Origin: Desulfovibrio fairfieldensis
GTDB lineage: Bacteria; Desulfobacterota; Desulfovibrionia; Desulfovibrionales; Desulfovibrionaceae
DNA: 64,000 nucleotides
Assembly: GCF_001553605.1 (NCBI RefSeq)
Contig: NZ_CP014229.1
Location: 896,501 to 960,500, forward strand
Reading direction: 5' to 3'
Part shown: in pieces, positions 1 through 9,069 of the stretch
Layout of the letters: each line of letters begins with the position of its first letter
Numbering within the stretch: the stretch's first letter is position 1
The notes under the pieces: generated by a model
The model's database searches: none
What the model was told of the DNA's origin: nothing
Seen by the model: the letters and a program-made list of their open reading frames with translations, nothing else
Program-made: the position numbers and the translations under genes

Positions 1-875
1 GCATCGCGGAACTGATGAAAGTCTCGGATCTGGTGGTGGCCACAGGCAGCGGGGCCGTGGTGCGGGCGGCTTATTCCAGCGGCACCCCGGCTTACGGCGT
101 GGGCCAGGGCAACGCGGTGGCCATTGTGGCCGAGGACGCGGATCTTGTGGAAGCCGCAGAAATGATCTGTGCCAGCAAATTCTTTGACTACGCCACGTCC
201 TGCTCCTCCGAAAATGCGGTCATTGCCGTGGCGGACGTCTACGAGCGGTTCATGGAGGAAATGCCGGCCCACGGCTGCCACCTGGTGAGCGGCGCGGACC
301 GGGAAACACTCCGGAACCATATGTGGAAGGTCAATGCCAAGGGCAAGTTGGCCCTCAACCCGGGCGTCATTGCCAAGTCCGCCCAGGTCATTGCCGACGG
401 CGCGGGCATCAGTATCCCCGACGGCACGGATATTCTGCTGGTGGAAGGCCGGGAGCCCATTGCCGACGACAAGTTCCACGACGAGAAAATCTCGCCGGTG
501 CTCACCATCTACAAGGCCGCTGACTTCCAGGACGCCTACCGCATTCTCACGGAATTGACCAGCAGGGTGGGGCGCGGCCATTCCTGCGGCATTCATACCT
601 GGAGGCGGGATTACATCGACTATCTCGGCACGCACATGAAAACCTCGCGGGTGACCGTGCGCCAGCCCATGAGCGCGGGCAACGGCGGGCATCCCTTCAA
701 CCGCATGCCGTCCACGGCCACGCTGGGCTGCGGCACCTGGGGCGGCAACATCACCACGGAAAACGTCCACTGGAAGCAGTTTATCAATGTGACCTGGGTC
801 AATGAGCCGGTATCTCCCTGGGGATTCATGGACGAGGAAATGTGGGGCGAATTCTGGAAGAAGCACGGCAAATAA
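1..875 (+). CDS. CoA-acylating aldehyde dehydrogenase, C-terminal part (possibly sulfoacetaldehyde dehydrogenase)
   Basis: The reading frame is open to the left edge, so this is the C-terminal part of a longer protein; the first ATG at 15 is internal. Seen: AAYSSGTPAYGVGQGN, a candidate catalytic Cys in ATSCSSENAV (about 63 residues after that ATG), and a closing block TLGCGTWGGN. These belong to the EutE/AdhE/SauS class of CoA-acylating aldehyde dehydrogenases, which interconvert an aldehyde plus CoA with an acyl-CoA using NAD(P). An ADP-forming acyl-CoA synthetase pair follows after 42 bases, suggesting an acid-acyl-CoA-aldehyde route. Sulfoacetaldehyde is an attractive substrate in this bacterial group, but acetaldehyde or propionaldehyde cannot be excluded from sequence alone. 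Confidence 0.85.
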   Translation, partial: IAELMKVSDLVVATGSGAVVRAAYSSGTPAYGVGQGNAVAIVAEDADLVEAAEMICASKFFDYATSCSSENAVIAVADVYERFMEEMPAHGCHLVSGADRETLRNHMWKVNAKGKLALNPGVIAKSAQVIADGAGISIPDGTDILLVEGREPIADDKFHDEKISPVLTIYKAADFQDAYRILTELTSRVGRGHSCGIHTWRRDYIDYLGTHMKTSRVTVRQPMSAGNGGHPFNRMPSTATLGCGTWGGNITTENVHWKQFINVTWVNEPVSPWGFMDEEMWGEFWKKHGK

Positions 876-917
876 GCCCGAGCATGCCGGATTGGATTTT
901 CTGAAAAAGGAGCGGTT

Positions 918-2039
918 ATGAATCTTTTTGAATACCAAGCCAAGGAAGCCTTCCGGGAATGCGGCATAACCACGCCCAGGGGAGTGCTTGTACGGTCCGT
1001 GGAAGAACTGGACGCGGCTTTTGCTGAAACGGGTTTTCCCTGCGTGCTCAAATCCCAGGTGTTACGGGGCGGGCGCGGCAAGGCCGGGCTGATCAGGGTG
1101 GCCGGTGATGCGGAAACGGGCAAAAAGGAAGCCGGGGAACTGTTCGCTTCCGGGCACAACGTGCGCATGCTTCTGGTGGAGCAGGCCGTGGATATCGCCC
1201 GCGAAATTTACCTGTCCATGACCGTGGACCCGGTCAGTGGCACGGCGCTGCTCATGGGCTGCGCCGAGGGCGGCGTGGATATCGAAAGCCTTGCCGCCAC
1301 GCAGCCGGAAAAGATCGTCCGCGTGCATGTGGACATGGCCGAGGGGCTCGGCGGTTATCATGTGAACAATCTGATCTACGGCATGGGGCTTTCAGGCGAG
1401 GAAGCCAAACAGGTCGGCGCGGCGGCGCGCGGTCTGTACAAGGTTTTTCGCGCCCGTGACGCCCAACTGGCCGAAATCAATCCGCTCTTCATCACCAAGG
1501 ACGGACAGGCCGTGGCCGGGGACGGCAAATTGATCATCGACGATAATTCCCTGTCCCGGCAGCCGCGTTATCCCCTGAGCCGCGATTATTTCGATTCGGA
1601 CGTGGAGTTCGAGGCGGCCCAAGAAGGTATCCCCTATCTGCGCTTCGAAGGCGACATTGCGCTGATGTGCGCTGGTTCCGGCCTGACAACCACGGTTTTC
1701 GACCTTATCCACGACGCGGGCGGCAGCGTGGCCACTTATGTGGACTTCGGCGGGGCCAACTACACACGGGCCGTGCGGGCCATGGAGCTCTGCCTTGAAA
1801 CGCCCAGCAAGGTGATTCTGGTGGTCACCTTCGGCACCATCGCGCGGGCCGACGTCATGGCCGAGGGCGTGGTGGAGGCCATCAAAAAGCTGCATCCCAA
1901 GGTGCCCGTGGTGCTGCGCATTCGCGGCACCAATGAGGCGGAGGCGTTTGAAACCCTGAAACAGGCCGGTCTCGCCAATCTGTACGATACTGAGGAAGCC
2001 GTGCGCAAAGCCGTGGATCTGGCGGCGGGGAGGGCATAA
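918..2039 (+). CDS. ADP-forming acyl-CoA synthetase, beta (SucC-like) subunit
   Basis: This 373-residue protein has the usual length and layout of succinyl-CoA synthetase beta: an N-terminal ATP-grasp domain opening MNLFEYQAKEAF, LKSQVLRGGRGKAG for nucleotide binding, LAEINPLF near residue 190, and a C-terminal CoA-ligase domain with YVDFGGANYTRAV. It should pair with the alpha subunit whose ATG overlaps its TAA by one base. A purine-rich AAAGGAG precedes the start. No other TCA-cycle gene is nearby; the neighbour is an acylating aldehyde dehydrogenase. The substrate is therefore probably not succinate but the acid matching that aldehyde. Sulfoacetate-CoA ligase of the SauCD type is one candidate, and this is inference. 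Confidence 0.85.
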   Translation: MNLFEYQAKEAFRECGITTPRGVLVRSVEELDAAFAETGFPCVLKSQVLRGGRGKAGLIRVAGDAETGKKEAGELFASGHNVRMLLVEQAVDIAREIYLSMTVDPVSGTALLMGCAEGGVDIESLAATQPEKIVRVHVDMAEGLGGYHVNNLIYGMGLSGEEAKQVGAAARGLYKVFRARDAQLAEINPLFITKDGQAVAGDGKLIIDDNSLSRQPRYPLSRDYFDSDVEFEAAQEGIPYLRFEGDIALMCAGSGLTTTVFDLIHDAGGSVATYVDFGGANYTRAVRAMELCLETPSKVILVVTFGTIARADVMAEGVVEAIKKLHPKVPVVLRIRGTNEAEAFETLKQAGLANLYDTEEAVRKAVDLAAGRA

Positions 2040-2929
2040 TGAGCATTTTCGTCAATAAGGACAGCCGAGTGGCGGTCCAGGGCGTTACGGGCAAGGAAGG
2101 TTCGTTCTGGACCAGGCACATGAAGGAAATGGGCACCCAGGTGGTCTTCGGGGTCACGCCGGGCAAGGAAGGGCAGGATGTGGCCGGAGTGCCGGTATAC
2201 CACAGCGTGCGCCGGGGCATGCGGGAGCATCCCGCCGATGTGGCCATGCTCTTCGTGCCGCCGCGTTTCACCAAGGACGCCATTTTCGAGGCTCTGGACG
2301 CGGGCATCCGCAAAATCTGCGCCACGGCCGACGGCATTCCCCTGCACGAAAGCGTGCAGATCCGCAAAGCGGCCCTTTCCTGCGGGGCCATGGTGGTGGG
2401 GGGCAATACCACGGGCATTATTTCCGTGGGCGAGGCCCTGCTGGGGATCATCCCCTACTGGATCGACAGCGTGTATAAAAAAGGCCATGTGGGGGTCATG
2501 ACCCGCAGCGGTTCCCTGACCAATGAAGTGACCGCCGAGATCATCAAGGGCGGCTTCGGGGTCACCACCCTGGTGGGCGTGGGCGGCGACCCGGTGCCCG
2601 GCACCCGCTTCGCCGAGCTGTTGCCCATGTACCAGGAAGATCCGGACACGCATGCTCTGGTGGTCATCGGCGAGCTGGGCGGCAGCATGGAAGAGGAGGT
2701 GGCCGAGGCCGTGGAAGCCGGGGTGTTCAGCAAACCCCTGGTCGTCTTCATGGGCGGGCGCACCGCGCCCGAGGGCAAGCGCATGGGGCATGCCGGGGCC
2801 ATTGCCAGCCACGGGCACGGCACAGTGAAGGGTAAAACGGCCGCTCTGCTCAGGGCCGGGGCCGGGGTGGCCGCAAAGCCCGGCGAAGTGGGGCCGTTGC
2901 TGCGGGAAATGTTGGGCTGCGCAACGTAA
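2039..2929 (+). CDS. ADP-forming acyl-CoA synthetase, alpha (SucD-like) subunit
   Basis: This is a 296-residue partner of the preceding beta subunit, translationally coupled through a TAATG overlap. The N-terminal CoA-binding fold has VAVQGVTGKEGSFWTRHM and VVGGNTTGI. The phosphohistidine loop is MGHAGAIASHG near residue 245, whose His carries phosphate between the nucleotide and CoA sites. The substrate loop reads RSGSLTNEV where SucD of succinyl-CoA synthetase normally has SGTLTYE. The Tyr-to-Asn change supports a different carboxylic acid substrate, though this comparison is from memory and not an alignment. Confidence 0.85.
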   Translation: MSIFVNKDSRVAVQGVTGKEGSFWTRHMKEMGTQVVFGVTPGKEGQDVAGVPVYHSVRRGMREHPADVAMLFVPPRFTKDAIFEALDAGIRKICATADGIPLHESVQIRKAALSCGAMVVGGNTTGIISVGEALLGIIPYWIDSVYKKGHVGVMTRSGSLTNEVTAEIIKGGFGVTTLVGVGGDPVPGTRFAELLPMYQEDPDTHALVVIGELGGSMEEEVAEAVEAGVFSKPLVVFMGGRTAPEGKRMGHAGAIASHGHGTVKGKTAALLRAGAGVAAKPGEVGPLLREMLGCAT

Positions 2930-3000
2930 GCAGAGCGGGGCGTCGCGTTATTCCGCATTGAATGTTTTGCGGAAGGCGGCGCGGCCTTTCCGACAGGGAT

Positions 3001-3046
3001 GCAACGCCATCACCGGCGGCGGCTTTATCGCCGGTGATGGCGTTGC
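3001..3046. repeat. Perfect 18-bp inverted repeat in a 345-bp gene-free gap
   Basis: Arms 3001-3018 and 3029-3046 are exact reverse complements around a 10-base spacer. No T-run follows on either strand, so this is not a classic intrinsic terminator, although it sits between the convergent synthetase operon and recJ and could still stop transcription or protect 3' ends. The rest of the gap (2930-3274) is relatively AT-rich and shows no coding signal I trust. Confidence 0.75.
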
Positions 3047-3274
3047 ATGCCCCAGCGGGCCGGATGGGAGATTATGTGCTCTTTTGGGGAAAAAACATCA
3101 CATTTGGAGAATCAGAGGGTAAATGCATCGCGATAAATGTTTCACGGACGCACGGATCTTTAGCGGCTGAAGAGAAGTATTTATATAATAAAGACATTGC
3201 TGCGCGGCTGTTGATATGATTCAGCGCCGGGCTTTGCCCGTGTTCAGCTTTCAGTGAGTCATTCCGCCGCCGTG

Positions 3275-4999
3275 TTACGCGGGCCGCCAGTCCTTGACGC
3301 CCAGATCCACGGAGACGATGCCGTTATAGGTATCCAGGCGGGGCGTGTAGGCCAGGCGGATGGTCTGACCCACCAGGGAAGGCGGCAGAGCCTCGGCCAT
3401 GCGCCAGGCTTTGGCCGACAGGGTGACGCCGCTTTTCTGGTCCTGAACGCGCAGCAGCACATGCTCGCGGCTGTGTCCCAGAAAGGAGCGTTCCTTGACC
3501 AGCAGGGGCGGCGAGGCGAATACCGGTTCGGCATTGCCCGGTCCGAAGGGTTGCAGAAGCTCCAGCTCTTTTAAAAAGCACTGTTCACCGGCACGGGCGA
3601 AATCCAGCTCGCATTCCAGGGTCAGGGTGGGGCGGAGCGGCTCCGGCCCCAGCGCTTCGGCGGCCACGGCGTCGAAACGCTCGCGGAATTCTTCCAGGCG
3701 TTGCGGCTCCAGGCGCACTCCGGCGGCCAAGCGGTGCCCGCCGAAGCCCAGCAGGCAGGGGGCCGTGGCCGCGAGGCCCGAATGCAGGTCGAATTCGCGC
3801 ACCGAGCGGCCCGAGCCCTTGAGGTTGCCCTGATCCTCACAGAGAATGATGGTGGGGCGGTAAAATTCATCCACAATGCGCGAAGCCACAATGCCCACAA
3901 TGCCGGGGTGCCAGTCCTGGCCGTAGAGCACAAGGCTTGCGCGCGGTCCGCGCGAAAGCTGCTCCTCGGCCTGGACGCGGGCCGCGGCGTGGATGCGCTC
4001 CTCCTCGGCCCGGCGTTCGGTGTTCAGGGCGTCCAGTTGCGCGGCCAGGCGCGCGGCGGCCGCGTAATCCTTTTCGCGCAGCAGCTGCAGGGCCAGCTCC
4101 GCCTGTCCCATGCGCCCGGCGGCGTTGATGCGCGGGGCCAGACGAAAAACGACCTGCCCGCTGCTCAGGGAGGCGGCCGCGTCAAAACCGCTGACCACCT
4201 TGAGGGCCGCCATGCCGGGGCGTGCGGCTTTGGCCAGTTTGCCCAGGCCGCCGCGTACCAGAATGCGGTTCTCGCCGGTCAGGCGCATGACGTCGGCCAG
4301 GGTGCCCAGAGCCACCAGATCCAGGGCCTCGTCCATTTTGTAGCGTTTGCCCGTATGCGGGGCCAGAGCCGCGTTGACGGCGGCCATGAGATAAAAAGCC
4401 ACGCCCACCCCGGCCAGATGCGGGCAGGGCGAAGCCTCGGCCTCGTCCAGGCGGGGGTTGCAGATGGCCTGGGCCGGGGGCAGTTCCGCCGGGGGCAGGT
4501 GGTGGTCGGAAATGACCACGGTCATGCCCAGCTCCCGCGCGCGGCGCACGGCTTCCAGGTCCGAAATACCGCAGTCCACGGTCAGCAGAATGCCGTAGCC
4601 TTGCGCGGCCAGGACTTCGATCTCGGGGACGTTCAGGCCGTAACCCTCGCTGCGGCGGTCGGGCAGATGGTGCCCGGCCATGATGCCGTGGGCTTCCAGG
4701 ACATCCAGGGTCAGGGTGGAGGCCGTGATGCCGTCCACGTCGTAGTCGCCCCAGACAGCCAGCTTTTTGCCGGACAACAGTTCCTGGGCCAGCAGTTCGG
4801 CGGCCTGCGGAATCTGGGGCCAGCAGGAGGGCGGCGTGAGCGCGTTCAGACGCGCCGACAGAAAATCCTCCATGGCCTCGGCCTCTGTCAGGCCTCGCTT
4901 CCAGAGGATTTCCAGCAGGAGCGGCGAAATGGAAAGCTGCTCGGCCCAGCCGGAGGGCGGCGTGCCGGACGGCCCTTCGCGAAACTGCCAGTTTTTCAC
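3275..4999 (-). CDS. recJ: Single-stranded-DNA-specific exonuclease RecJ
   Basis: This 574-residue protein is a 5'-3' single-strand exonuclease of the DHH family, acting in recombination and repair. Metal-binding motifs are visible in order: DYDVDG at residues 85-90, the DHH triad of [10 protein letters not shown] at 165-167, and the DHHA1-domain motif [10 protein letters not shown] in the C-terminal half, followed by the OB-fold region. Length matches bacterial RecJ (about 570-580). Its ATG overlaps the stop of the TPR gene by four bases (ATGA), making it the last gene of the yicC-to-recJ run. Confidence 0.95.
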   Translation of the reverse strand: MKNWQFREGPSGTPPSGWAEQLSISPLLLEILWKRGLTEAEAMEDFLSARLNALTPPSCWPQIPQAAELLAQELLSGKKLAVWGDYDVDGITASTLTLDVLEAHGIMAGHHLPDRRSEGYGLNVPEIEVLAAQGYGILLTVDCGISDLEAVRRARELGMTVVISDHHLPPAELPPAQAICNPRLDEAEASPCPHLAGVGVAFYLMAAVNAALAPHTGKRYKMDEALDLVALGTLADVMRLTGENRILVRGGLGKLAKAARPGMAALKVVSGFDAAASLSSGQVVFRLAPRINAAGRMGQAELALQLLREKDYAAAARLAAQLDALNTERRAEEERIHAAARVQAEEQLSRGPRASLVLYGQDWHPGIVGIVASRIVDEFYRPTIILCEDQGNLKGSGRSVREFDLHSGLAATAPCLLGFGGHRLAAGVRLEPQRLEEFRERFDAVAAEALGPEPLRPTLTLECELDFARAGEQCFLKELELLQPFGPGNAEPVFASPPLLVKERSFLGHSREHVLLRVQDQKSGVTLSAKAWRMAEALPPSLVGQTIRLAYTPRLDTYNGIVSVDLGVKDWRPA

Positions 5000-5895
5000 G
5001 AAGCCTGGTCCTGCGCCGGAGCGGCCTGGGCCGCCTGGGCCACGGCGCGCAAAGCCTCACGCACGGCTTCCTGACGCTCTTCCGGCACCAGATTTTTTTG
5101 AATCATCCAGGCCAGGAATTTCAGCGAAGGTTCATGTTTGGGAGCGATTTCCAGGGCTTTGAGCAGATTGTCGATGCAGCCGTTGATATCCTTGGTTTCC
5201 AGGAGCGCGCGGGCCATGTTCATGTACAGATTTTCGTCGCTCTGCGAGAGTTGCAGGGCGCGCTCGTAATACTCCACGGACTGTTGCAGCATCTTGTTCT
5301 TGCGCAGATTAATGCCGAATTCATTGAAAAGATGCTTGTGCTCGGGCTCGAACGCGCCGTCCAGCTTGACCAGGCGCTCGAAAATATCCTGGGCCTTTTC
5401 CGCGTCGCCGCGTTCCATATAGGTCAGGCCGATGCCGAAGTTGGCCCGCACATTTTCCTCGTCCACCTTGAGCGCACGGGAATATTCGTATTCGGCGGCG
5501 AAATTTTCGCCTTTTTCGCGGTGGTTGTCCCCGTTGTCCACGGAACGCTGCAATTCCTGCATCTTGGGATAGACGGAATTGAGGTAGAACTCCGGTTCCG
5601 GCGCGAACTTGCTGATCAGCTCGTCCATGGTGATCTTGCGCTTGGGACCGCTGGGCACGTAGTTGGGGTTGAGCGGCTGGCATTCGATGACGTCGCCGTG
5701 CTGCTCAATGAACCAGAAGGTTTTCTGCACGGTTTTGCGGGTGGTGGTGCCTGTGCCCACCCGGCGGATTTCCTGGGTGGAAAACACCCCGCGCACCTCG
5801 GCCTTGTTGGTTTCGGCAACGGCAGCTCTGGAGGCGGCGGGCCGGGGGGCGCTGAGCGCCGGGTTTTGAGGGGCGGAGGCTTGTTCTTCGGGCAT
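4996..5895 (-). CDS. Tetratricopeptide-repeat protein
   Basis: This 299-residue soluble protein has no signal peptide. The first 45 residues are Ala/Pro-rich and low in complexity. From about residue 125 come TPR-like helix pairs ([77 protein letters not shown]). TPRs are scaffolds for protein contacts, so no enzymatic role is implied. AAGGAAA precedes the ATG. It is translationally coupled to recJ and lies downstream of pyrF across a hairpin cluster. A similar protein next to recJ is, to my recollection, common in Desulfovibrio, but its function is unknown. Confidence 0.85.
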   Translation of the reverse strand: MPEEQASAPQNPALSAPRPAASRAAVAETNKAEVRGVFSTQEIRRVGTGTTTRKTVQKTFWFIEQHGDVIECQPLNPNYVPSGPKRKITMDELISKFAPEPEFYLNSVYPKMQELQRSVDNGDNHREKGENFAAEYEYSRALKVDEENVRANFGIGLTYMERGDAEKAQDIFERLVKLDGAFEPEHKHLFNEFGINLRKNKMLQQSVEYYERALQLSQSDENLYMNMARALLETKDINGCIDNLLKALEIAPKHEPSLKFLAWMIQKNLVPEERQEAVREALRAVAQAAQAAPAQDQAS

Positions 5896-5915
5896 AATGT
5901 TTCCTTACGGATCTG

Positions 5916-6005
5916 CGCGGTAAATTTTTACATTTTACCGCGAAATCACCTGTGGCGGTGCATCGGCCGCAAGGCCGATGGTGACTGATTTCCATAGAAA
6001 TCAGT
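5916..6005. repeat. Cluster of tight hairpins between pyrF and the TPR gene
   Basis: Three strong inverted repeats stand in a row: 5916-5924/5934-5942 (9 bp), 5961-5968/5973-5980 (8 bp with a GCAA tetraloop), and 5984-5992/5997-6005 (9 bp with a 4-base loop). A weaker 4-bp stem lies at 5947-5960. They fill the 113-bp gap inside an otherwise tightly packed operon. A processing/stability element or a REP-like repeat is likely. Confidence 0.7.
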
Positions 6006-6008
6006 ATA

Positions 6009-6707
6009 TTACCCGGCGTCGTCCATTTCCGCCAGGATGCGCCGCGCGGCCTCGGCCGGGGACGGCGCTTCAAGAATGGGCCTGCCGACCACCAGAAAGT
6101 CCGCTCCGGCGGCAACGGCCCTGGCCGGGGTCATGACCCGGCGCTGATCGCCGGCGGCGGCCCCGGCCGGGCGGATGCCGGGGCAGAGGCAAAGCAGGCC
6201 GGGCGAGGCCGTTTTGATCCGCGCGGCTTCCAGGCCGGAACAGACCACGCCGTCCAGGCCCCAGGCGGCGGCCCCGGCCGCCAGGCTCAAGGCAAAATCC
6301 GCCGGGGCGGCGGCAATGCCGGGCATTTCGCCTTCAGCAAAGCTGGTCAGCACCGTGACGCCGAAAAGCAGGGGGCGCGCGGGGCTGTCCGCCGCCAGGC
6401 CGTCCACGGCCGCGCGGGCCTCGCGGCACATGCGCTCGCCGCCCTGGCAGTGCAGGGTCAGCAGATCCACGCCCACCGCGGCGGCGGCCTTGACGGCCTG
6501 GCCCACGGTATGCGGGATGTCGTAAAATTTCAGATCAAGAAAAACCCGGAAGCCCAGGCTCTTGAGCGATTCCAGCAGGGAAGGCCCGGCCAGGGTGAAC
6601 AATTCCATGCCCACCTTGCACCAGGGCGCCAGGCCTTGCAGATCACGGGCCAGGGAGAGGGCCGCATCCTTGCGGGGCAGATCCAGAGCGACGATAAGCT
6701 GGGCCAT
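6009..6707 (-). CDS. pyrF: Orotidine-5'-phosphate decarboxylase
   Basis: The protein is 232 residues, the usual size for the short PyrF class, and catalyses the last step of UMP synthesis. Seen: MAQLIVALDLP at the N-terminus, the catalytic block FLDLKFYDIPHTVGQA (Asp-Lys-Asp network) near residue 60, and the phosphate-binding C-terminal GADFLVVGRPI. AAGGAAG lies 5 bases before the ATG. It follows gmk, linking pyrimidine and purine nucleotide metabolism in one run. Confidence 0.95.
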   Translation of the reverse strand: MAQLIVALDLPRKDAALSLARDLQGLAPWCKVGMELFTLAGPSLLESLKSLGFRVFLDLKFYDIPHTVGQAVKAAAAVGVDLLTLHCQGGERMCREARAAVDGLAADSPARPLLFGVTVLTSFAEGEMPGIAAAPADFALSLAAGAAAWGLDGVVCSGLEAARIKTASPGLLCLCPGIRPAGAAAGDQRRVMTPARAVAAGADFLVVGRPILEAPSPAEAARRILAEMDDAG

Positions 6708-6741
6708 TGTCTTCCTTGTCGTGACGGGGCGTTTGCGGGAT

Positions 6742-7350
6742 TCAGCGCGCGAGCATTTCTTCCACCAGCCGGGGATTGCGGGCCGGAGCCATGGTGGCGG
6801 CCAGATAGACAGCCCGCAGGGCGTCGTAGGCCGCGTCCAGGTCGTCGTTGACCACCAGGGCGTCGTACCAGCGGGCCTCGAGAATCTCCCGGCGGGCGTT
6901 GTTCAGGCGGCGTTCAATAGTGGCCTCGTCGTCCAGGCCGCGTCCGCGCAGGCGGCGTTCCAGTTCCGCCATGCTCGGCGGCAGGATGAAGACAAAGACG
7001 GCCTCGTCGAGCGTCAGCTTGAGCTGGGCCGCGCCCTGCACGTCAATGTCGAAAAGTACGTCCTGGCCCTGGCGCAGCATGTCCTTCACCGGTTCCAGAG
7101 GCGTACCGTAGAAATTGCCGTGCACCTCGGCCCATTCCGCGAAATAGTTCCGCGCCCGGCGGCTTTCAAAATCCTCCCGGCTCAGAAAAAGATAATCCTT
7201 GCCGTGCGCTTCCCCCTGGCGCGGCTGACGCGTGGTGCAGGATACCGAGTAGCCGAAATGAGGAAATTCCGCCAGAAGCCGCTTGATCAAGGTGGTTTTG
7301 CCCGCTCCGGACGGAGCGCTCAGAACCAGGGCAATGCCTTCACGCCGCAT
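6742..7350 (-). CDS. gmk: Guanylate kinase
   Basis: This 202-residue enzyme phosphorylates GMP to GDP with ATP. The P-loop is SAPSGAGKTTLIKRLL near residue 15, the GMP-binding segment is VSCTTRQPRQGEAHGKDY, and DIDVQGAAQLK is the third conserved block. Its ATG overlaps the TGA of remA by one base, so the two are translationally coupled. This remA-gmk pair is widely conserved in bacteria. Confidence 0.96.
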   Translation of the reverse strand: MRREGIALVLSAPSGAGKTTLIKRLLAEFPHFGYSVSCTTRQPRQGEAHGKDYLFLSREDFESRRARNYFAEWAEVHGNFYGTPLEPVKDMLRQGQDVLFDIDVQGAAQLKLTLDEAVFVFILPPSMAELERRLRGRGLDDEATIERRLNNARREILEARWYDALVVNDDLDAAYDALRAVYLAATMAPARNPRLVEEMLAR

Positions 7351-7604
7351 CAGGCCCCTTCCTCCTGCGTAAAACGCTGGCTGATGGTTTCGGGCTGGAT
7401 GGATGAGAGGATCACATGGTTGGAATCCGTCACCAGAATGGAGCGCGTCTTGCGCCCCTGGGTGGCGTCAATGAGCCGCCCCTCGGCCCGCGCGTCCTCG
7501 CGCAGGCGCTTCATGGGCGACGAGGACGGGCTGACAATGCCCACCACCCGTCCGGCCAGCACGTAATTGCCGAAACCTATGTTAATGAGTCTGTCGCCGG
7601 GCAT
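7350..7604 (-). CDS. remA: RemA/DUF370 family DNA-binding regulator
   Basis: This 84-residue protein opens [30 protein letters not shown], the signature of the RemA (DUF370) family, with the conserved segment [14 protein letters not shown] near its C-terminus. RemA activates matrix genes in Bacillus by binding DNA as an oligomer. Outside Firmicutes it usually sits between yicC and gmk, as here, with an unproved role. It starts 4 bases after yicC. Confidence 0.9.
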   Translation of the reverse strand: MPGDRLINIGFGNYVLAGRVVGIVSPSSSPMKRLREDARAEGRLIDATQGRKTRSILVTDSNHVILSSIQPETISQRFTQEEGA

Positions 7605-7608
7605 GGGA

Positions 7609-8490
7609 TCATTCCAGGTTCTGGACCTGCTCGCGGCATTTTTCCAGTTCGTTTTTGAAATCCACCACCAGGCGGGAAAGTTGCACGTCCGGCAGCTTGT
7701 TGCCGCAGGTGTTGATCTCGCGGAAGCATTCCTGCAGGGTGAAATCCAACCTCCGCCCGGCGTCGCCGCCGCTTTGCAGCAGATTGCCCAGGCGTTCCAG
7801 ATGGGTGTTCAGGCGGGTCAGCTCCTCGCTGACGTCCAGACGGTCGGCCAGAATGACCACTTCCTGAAGCAGGCGGGTTTCCTCCAGCTCCTGTCCGCTC
7901 TGGGCCAGAACCTCGCCCAGGCGCTCACGCAGCGTATTGGCCCGCTCCTCCTTGATGGCCGGGGCCCGTTCGGCGATAAGGCCGGTCCATTCCTGCATGC
8001 GCAGAATGCGGGAGTGCATGTCTGTGGCCAGGGCCCGGCCTTCGGTGGCGCGGGCTTCATTCCAGTCCTCCAGGGCCAGGGCCAGACCTTCCTCCAGCAG
8101 GGCGACGACGTTTTCATCCAGCTCTTCGCCGGTGTCGCCCCACAGAGAGGAAATCTGCAGCAGGGCGTTGTAGTCGGGCGCGAAGTCCTCACCGCGCGAG
8201 GCGGCCAGGGCGTGCAGGCTCTCCAGCATGGCCGCGGCCTGCAGGCTGTCGAAGCGCGGGCTGGGCGCGGAACCGGCCGCGTATTGCAGAATCAGGCTGA
8301 TGTCCACCCGGCCGCGCGAGGCAAAGCGCCGGACCACTTTTTCCAGGCGCGGCTCCAGACTGCGCACGGCCACGGGTAAACGCCACTTGAGATCCAGGTG
8401 GCGGCCATTGACGCTTTTAACCTCCCATTGCTGGGTGAGGTTGGCGTTTTCCACCAGACAGCGTCCGAATCCGGTCATACTGCGAAGCAT
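7609..8490 (-). CDS. yicC: YicC family endoribonuclease
   Basis: The start chosen at 8490 gives 293 residues opening [10 protein letters not shown], the family hallmark, behind an AGGAG site; a longer frame to 8595 adds 35 residues unlike the family. The N-terminal YicC domain contains [16 protein letters not shown]. The C-terminal DUF1732 part ends [22 protein letters not shown] with conserved Glu and Asp residues. E. coli YicC is reported as an endoribonuclease acting on RyhB. First gene of the yicC-remA-gmk-pyrF-TPR-recJ run. Confidence 0.9.
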   Translation of the reverse strand: MLRSMTGFGRCLVENANLTQQWEVKSVNGRHLDLKWRLPVAVRSLEPRLEKVVRRFASRGRVDISLILQYAAGSAPSPRFDSLQAAAMLESLHALAASRGEDFAPDYNALLQISSLWGDTGEELDENVVALLEEGLALALEDWNEARATEGRALATDMHSRILRMQEWTGLIAERAPAIKEERANTLRERLGEVLAQSGQELEETRLLQEVVILADRLDVSEELTRLNTHLERLGNLLQSGGDAGRRLDFTLQECFREINTCGNKLPDVQLSRLVVDFKNELEKCREQVQNLE

Positions 8491-8550
8491 GGCTTCTCCT
8501 GCTACAAAAGATATTCGGGAAGTGTAGAGCAAGGGCCGGGGGAATGCAAG

Positions 8551-8578
8551 AAAGGCCCCCGCGTGTGCGAGGGCCTTT
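8551..8578 (-). terminator. Hairpin terminator after the FmdB gene
   Basis: Arms 8551-8558 and 8571-8578 (AAAGGCCC/GGGCCTTT) pair, with an inner CGC/GCG stem. Read on the minus strand the hairpin ends in a short T-rich stretch, 36 bases past the FmdB stop and before yicC. Confidence 0.6.
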
Positions 8579-8613
8579 GTACGAAGCAATCTCACGGATT
8601 GTGGTCAGCTGCC

Positions 8614-8868
8614 TCAGGAAAAACCGCCGCTGCCGCCGCAGCCGCCCGCTCCGGCGGACGCGCCGCAGGAGGGCATGCCCCCGCCCATGGGGCGCACCGG
8701 GCCGGGTTTGAAGGGAAAAGCCCCGGTTTTCAGGGGGCTCGGAACGCTCATTTGGCGCTCGGTGGCATGGGAGCCGCACTTGGGGCAGGCAGGCGACGCG
8801 CCGTCTCCGGCGACCAGTTCCTCGAATTTTTCTCCGCAGGCTGTGCAGAGAAAGTCGTACATGGGCAT
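8614..8868 (-). CDS. FmdB family zinc-ribbon protein
   Basis: This small protein of 84 residues starts at the ATG behind GGAGG (8868), giving MPMYDFLCTACGEKFEEL. Two CxxC pairs (CTAC at 8-11 and CPKC further on) form the zinc ribbon typical of the FmdB/CxxC regulatory family. The tail is Gly/Ser/Cys-rich (GASAGAGGCGGSGGFS). The family was first tied to formamidase and amide regulation, but its real role is unknown. It is a single gene with its own terminator. Confidence 0.85.
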   Translation of the reverse strand: MPMYDFLCTACGEKFEELVAGDGASPACPKCGSHATERQMSVPSPLKTGAFPFKPGPVRPMGGGMPSCGASAGAGGCGGSGGFS

Positions 8869-8920
8869 GAGAAGCCTCCAGCAGCAGGAATTTCCGCCCG
8901 TGGACCCCCGCGGAGGGGGC

Positions 8921-8948
8921 TTGCCGACGGGCTTTGCCTGCATATATA
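8921..8948 (+). promoter_or_regulatory. Possible sigma-70 promoter of the PfpI-family gene
   Basis: TTGCCG at 8921-8926 and TATATA at 8943-8948 are separated by 16 bases, about 120 bases ahead of the plus-strand gene. The -35 is a weak match. Confidence 0.35.
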
Positions 8949-9069
8949 AGAATGCGTATCGGCAAGGCAAGGGCGGCATATTCCTTCCGTTGCCGCGAAC
9001 CCGTCAACCGGGCCCCGGTGGGGCCATGCGGGGCGGCCCCTGCCGGGGCATGCCCAAGGAGTAAAGACA

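Noticed and set aside
2962-3219. 85-residue plus-strand frame after the synthetase genes
   Set aside because: It spans the perfect hairpin, has no ribosome site and no recognisable motif.
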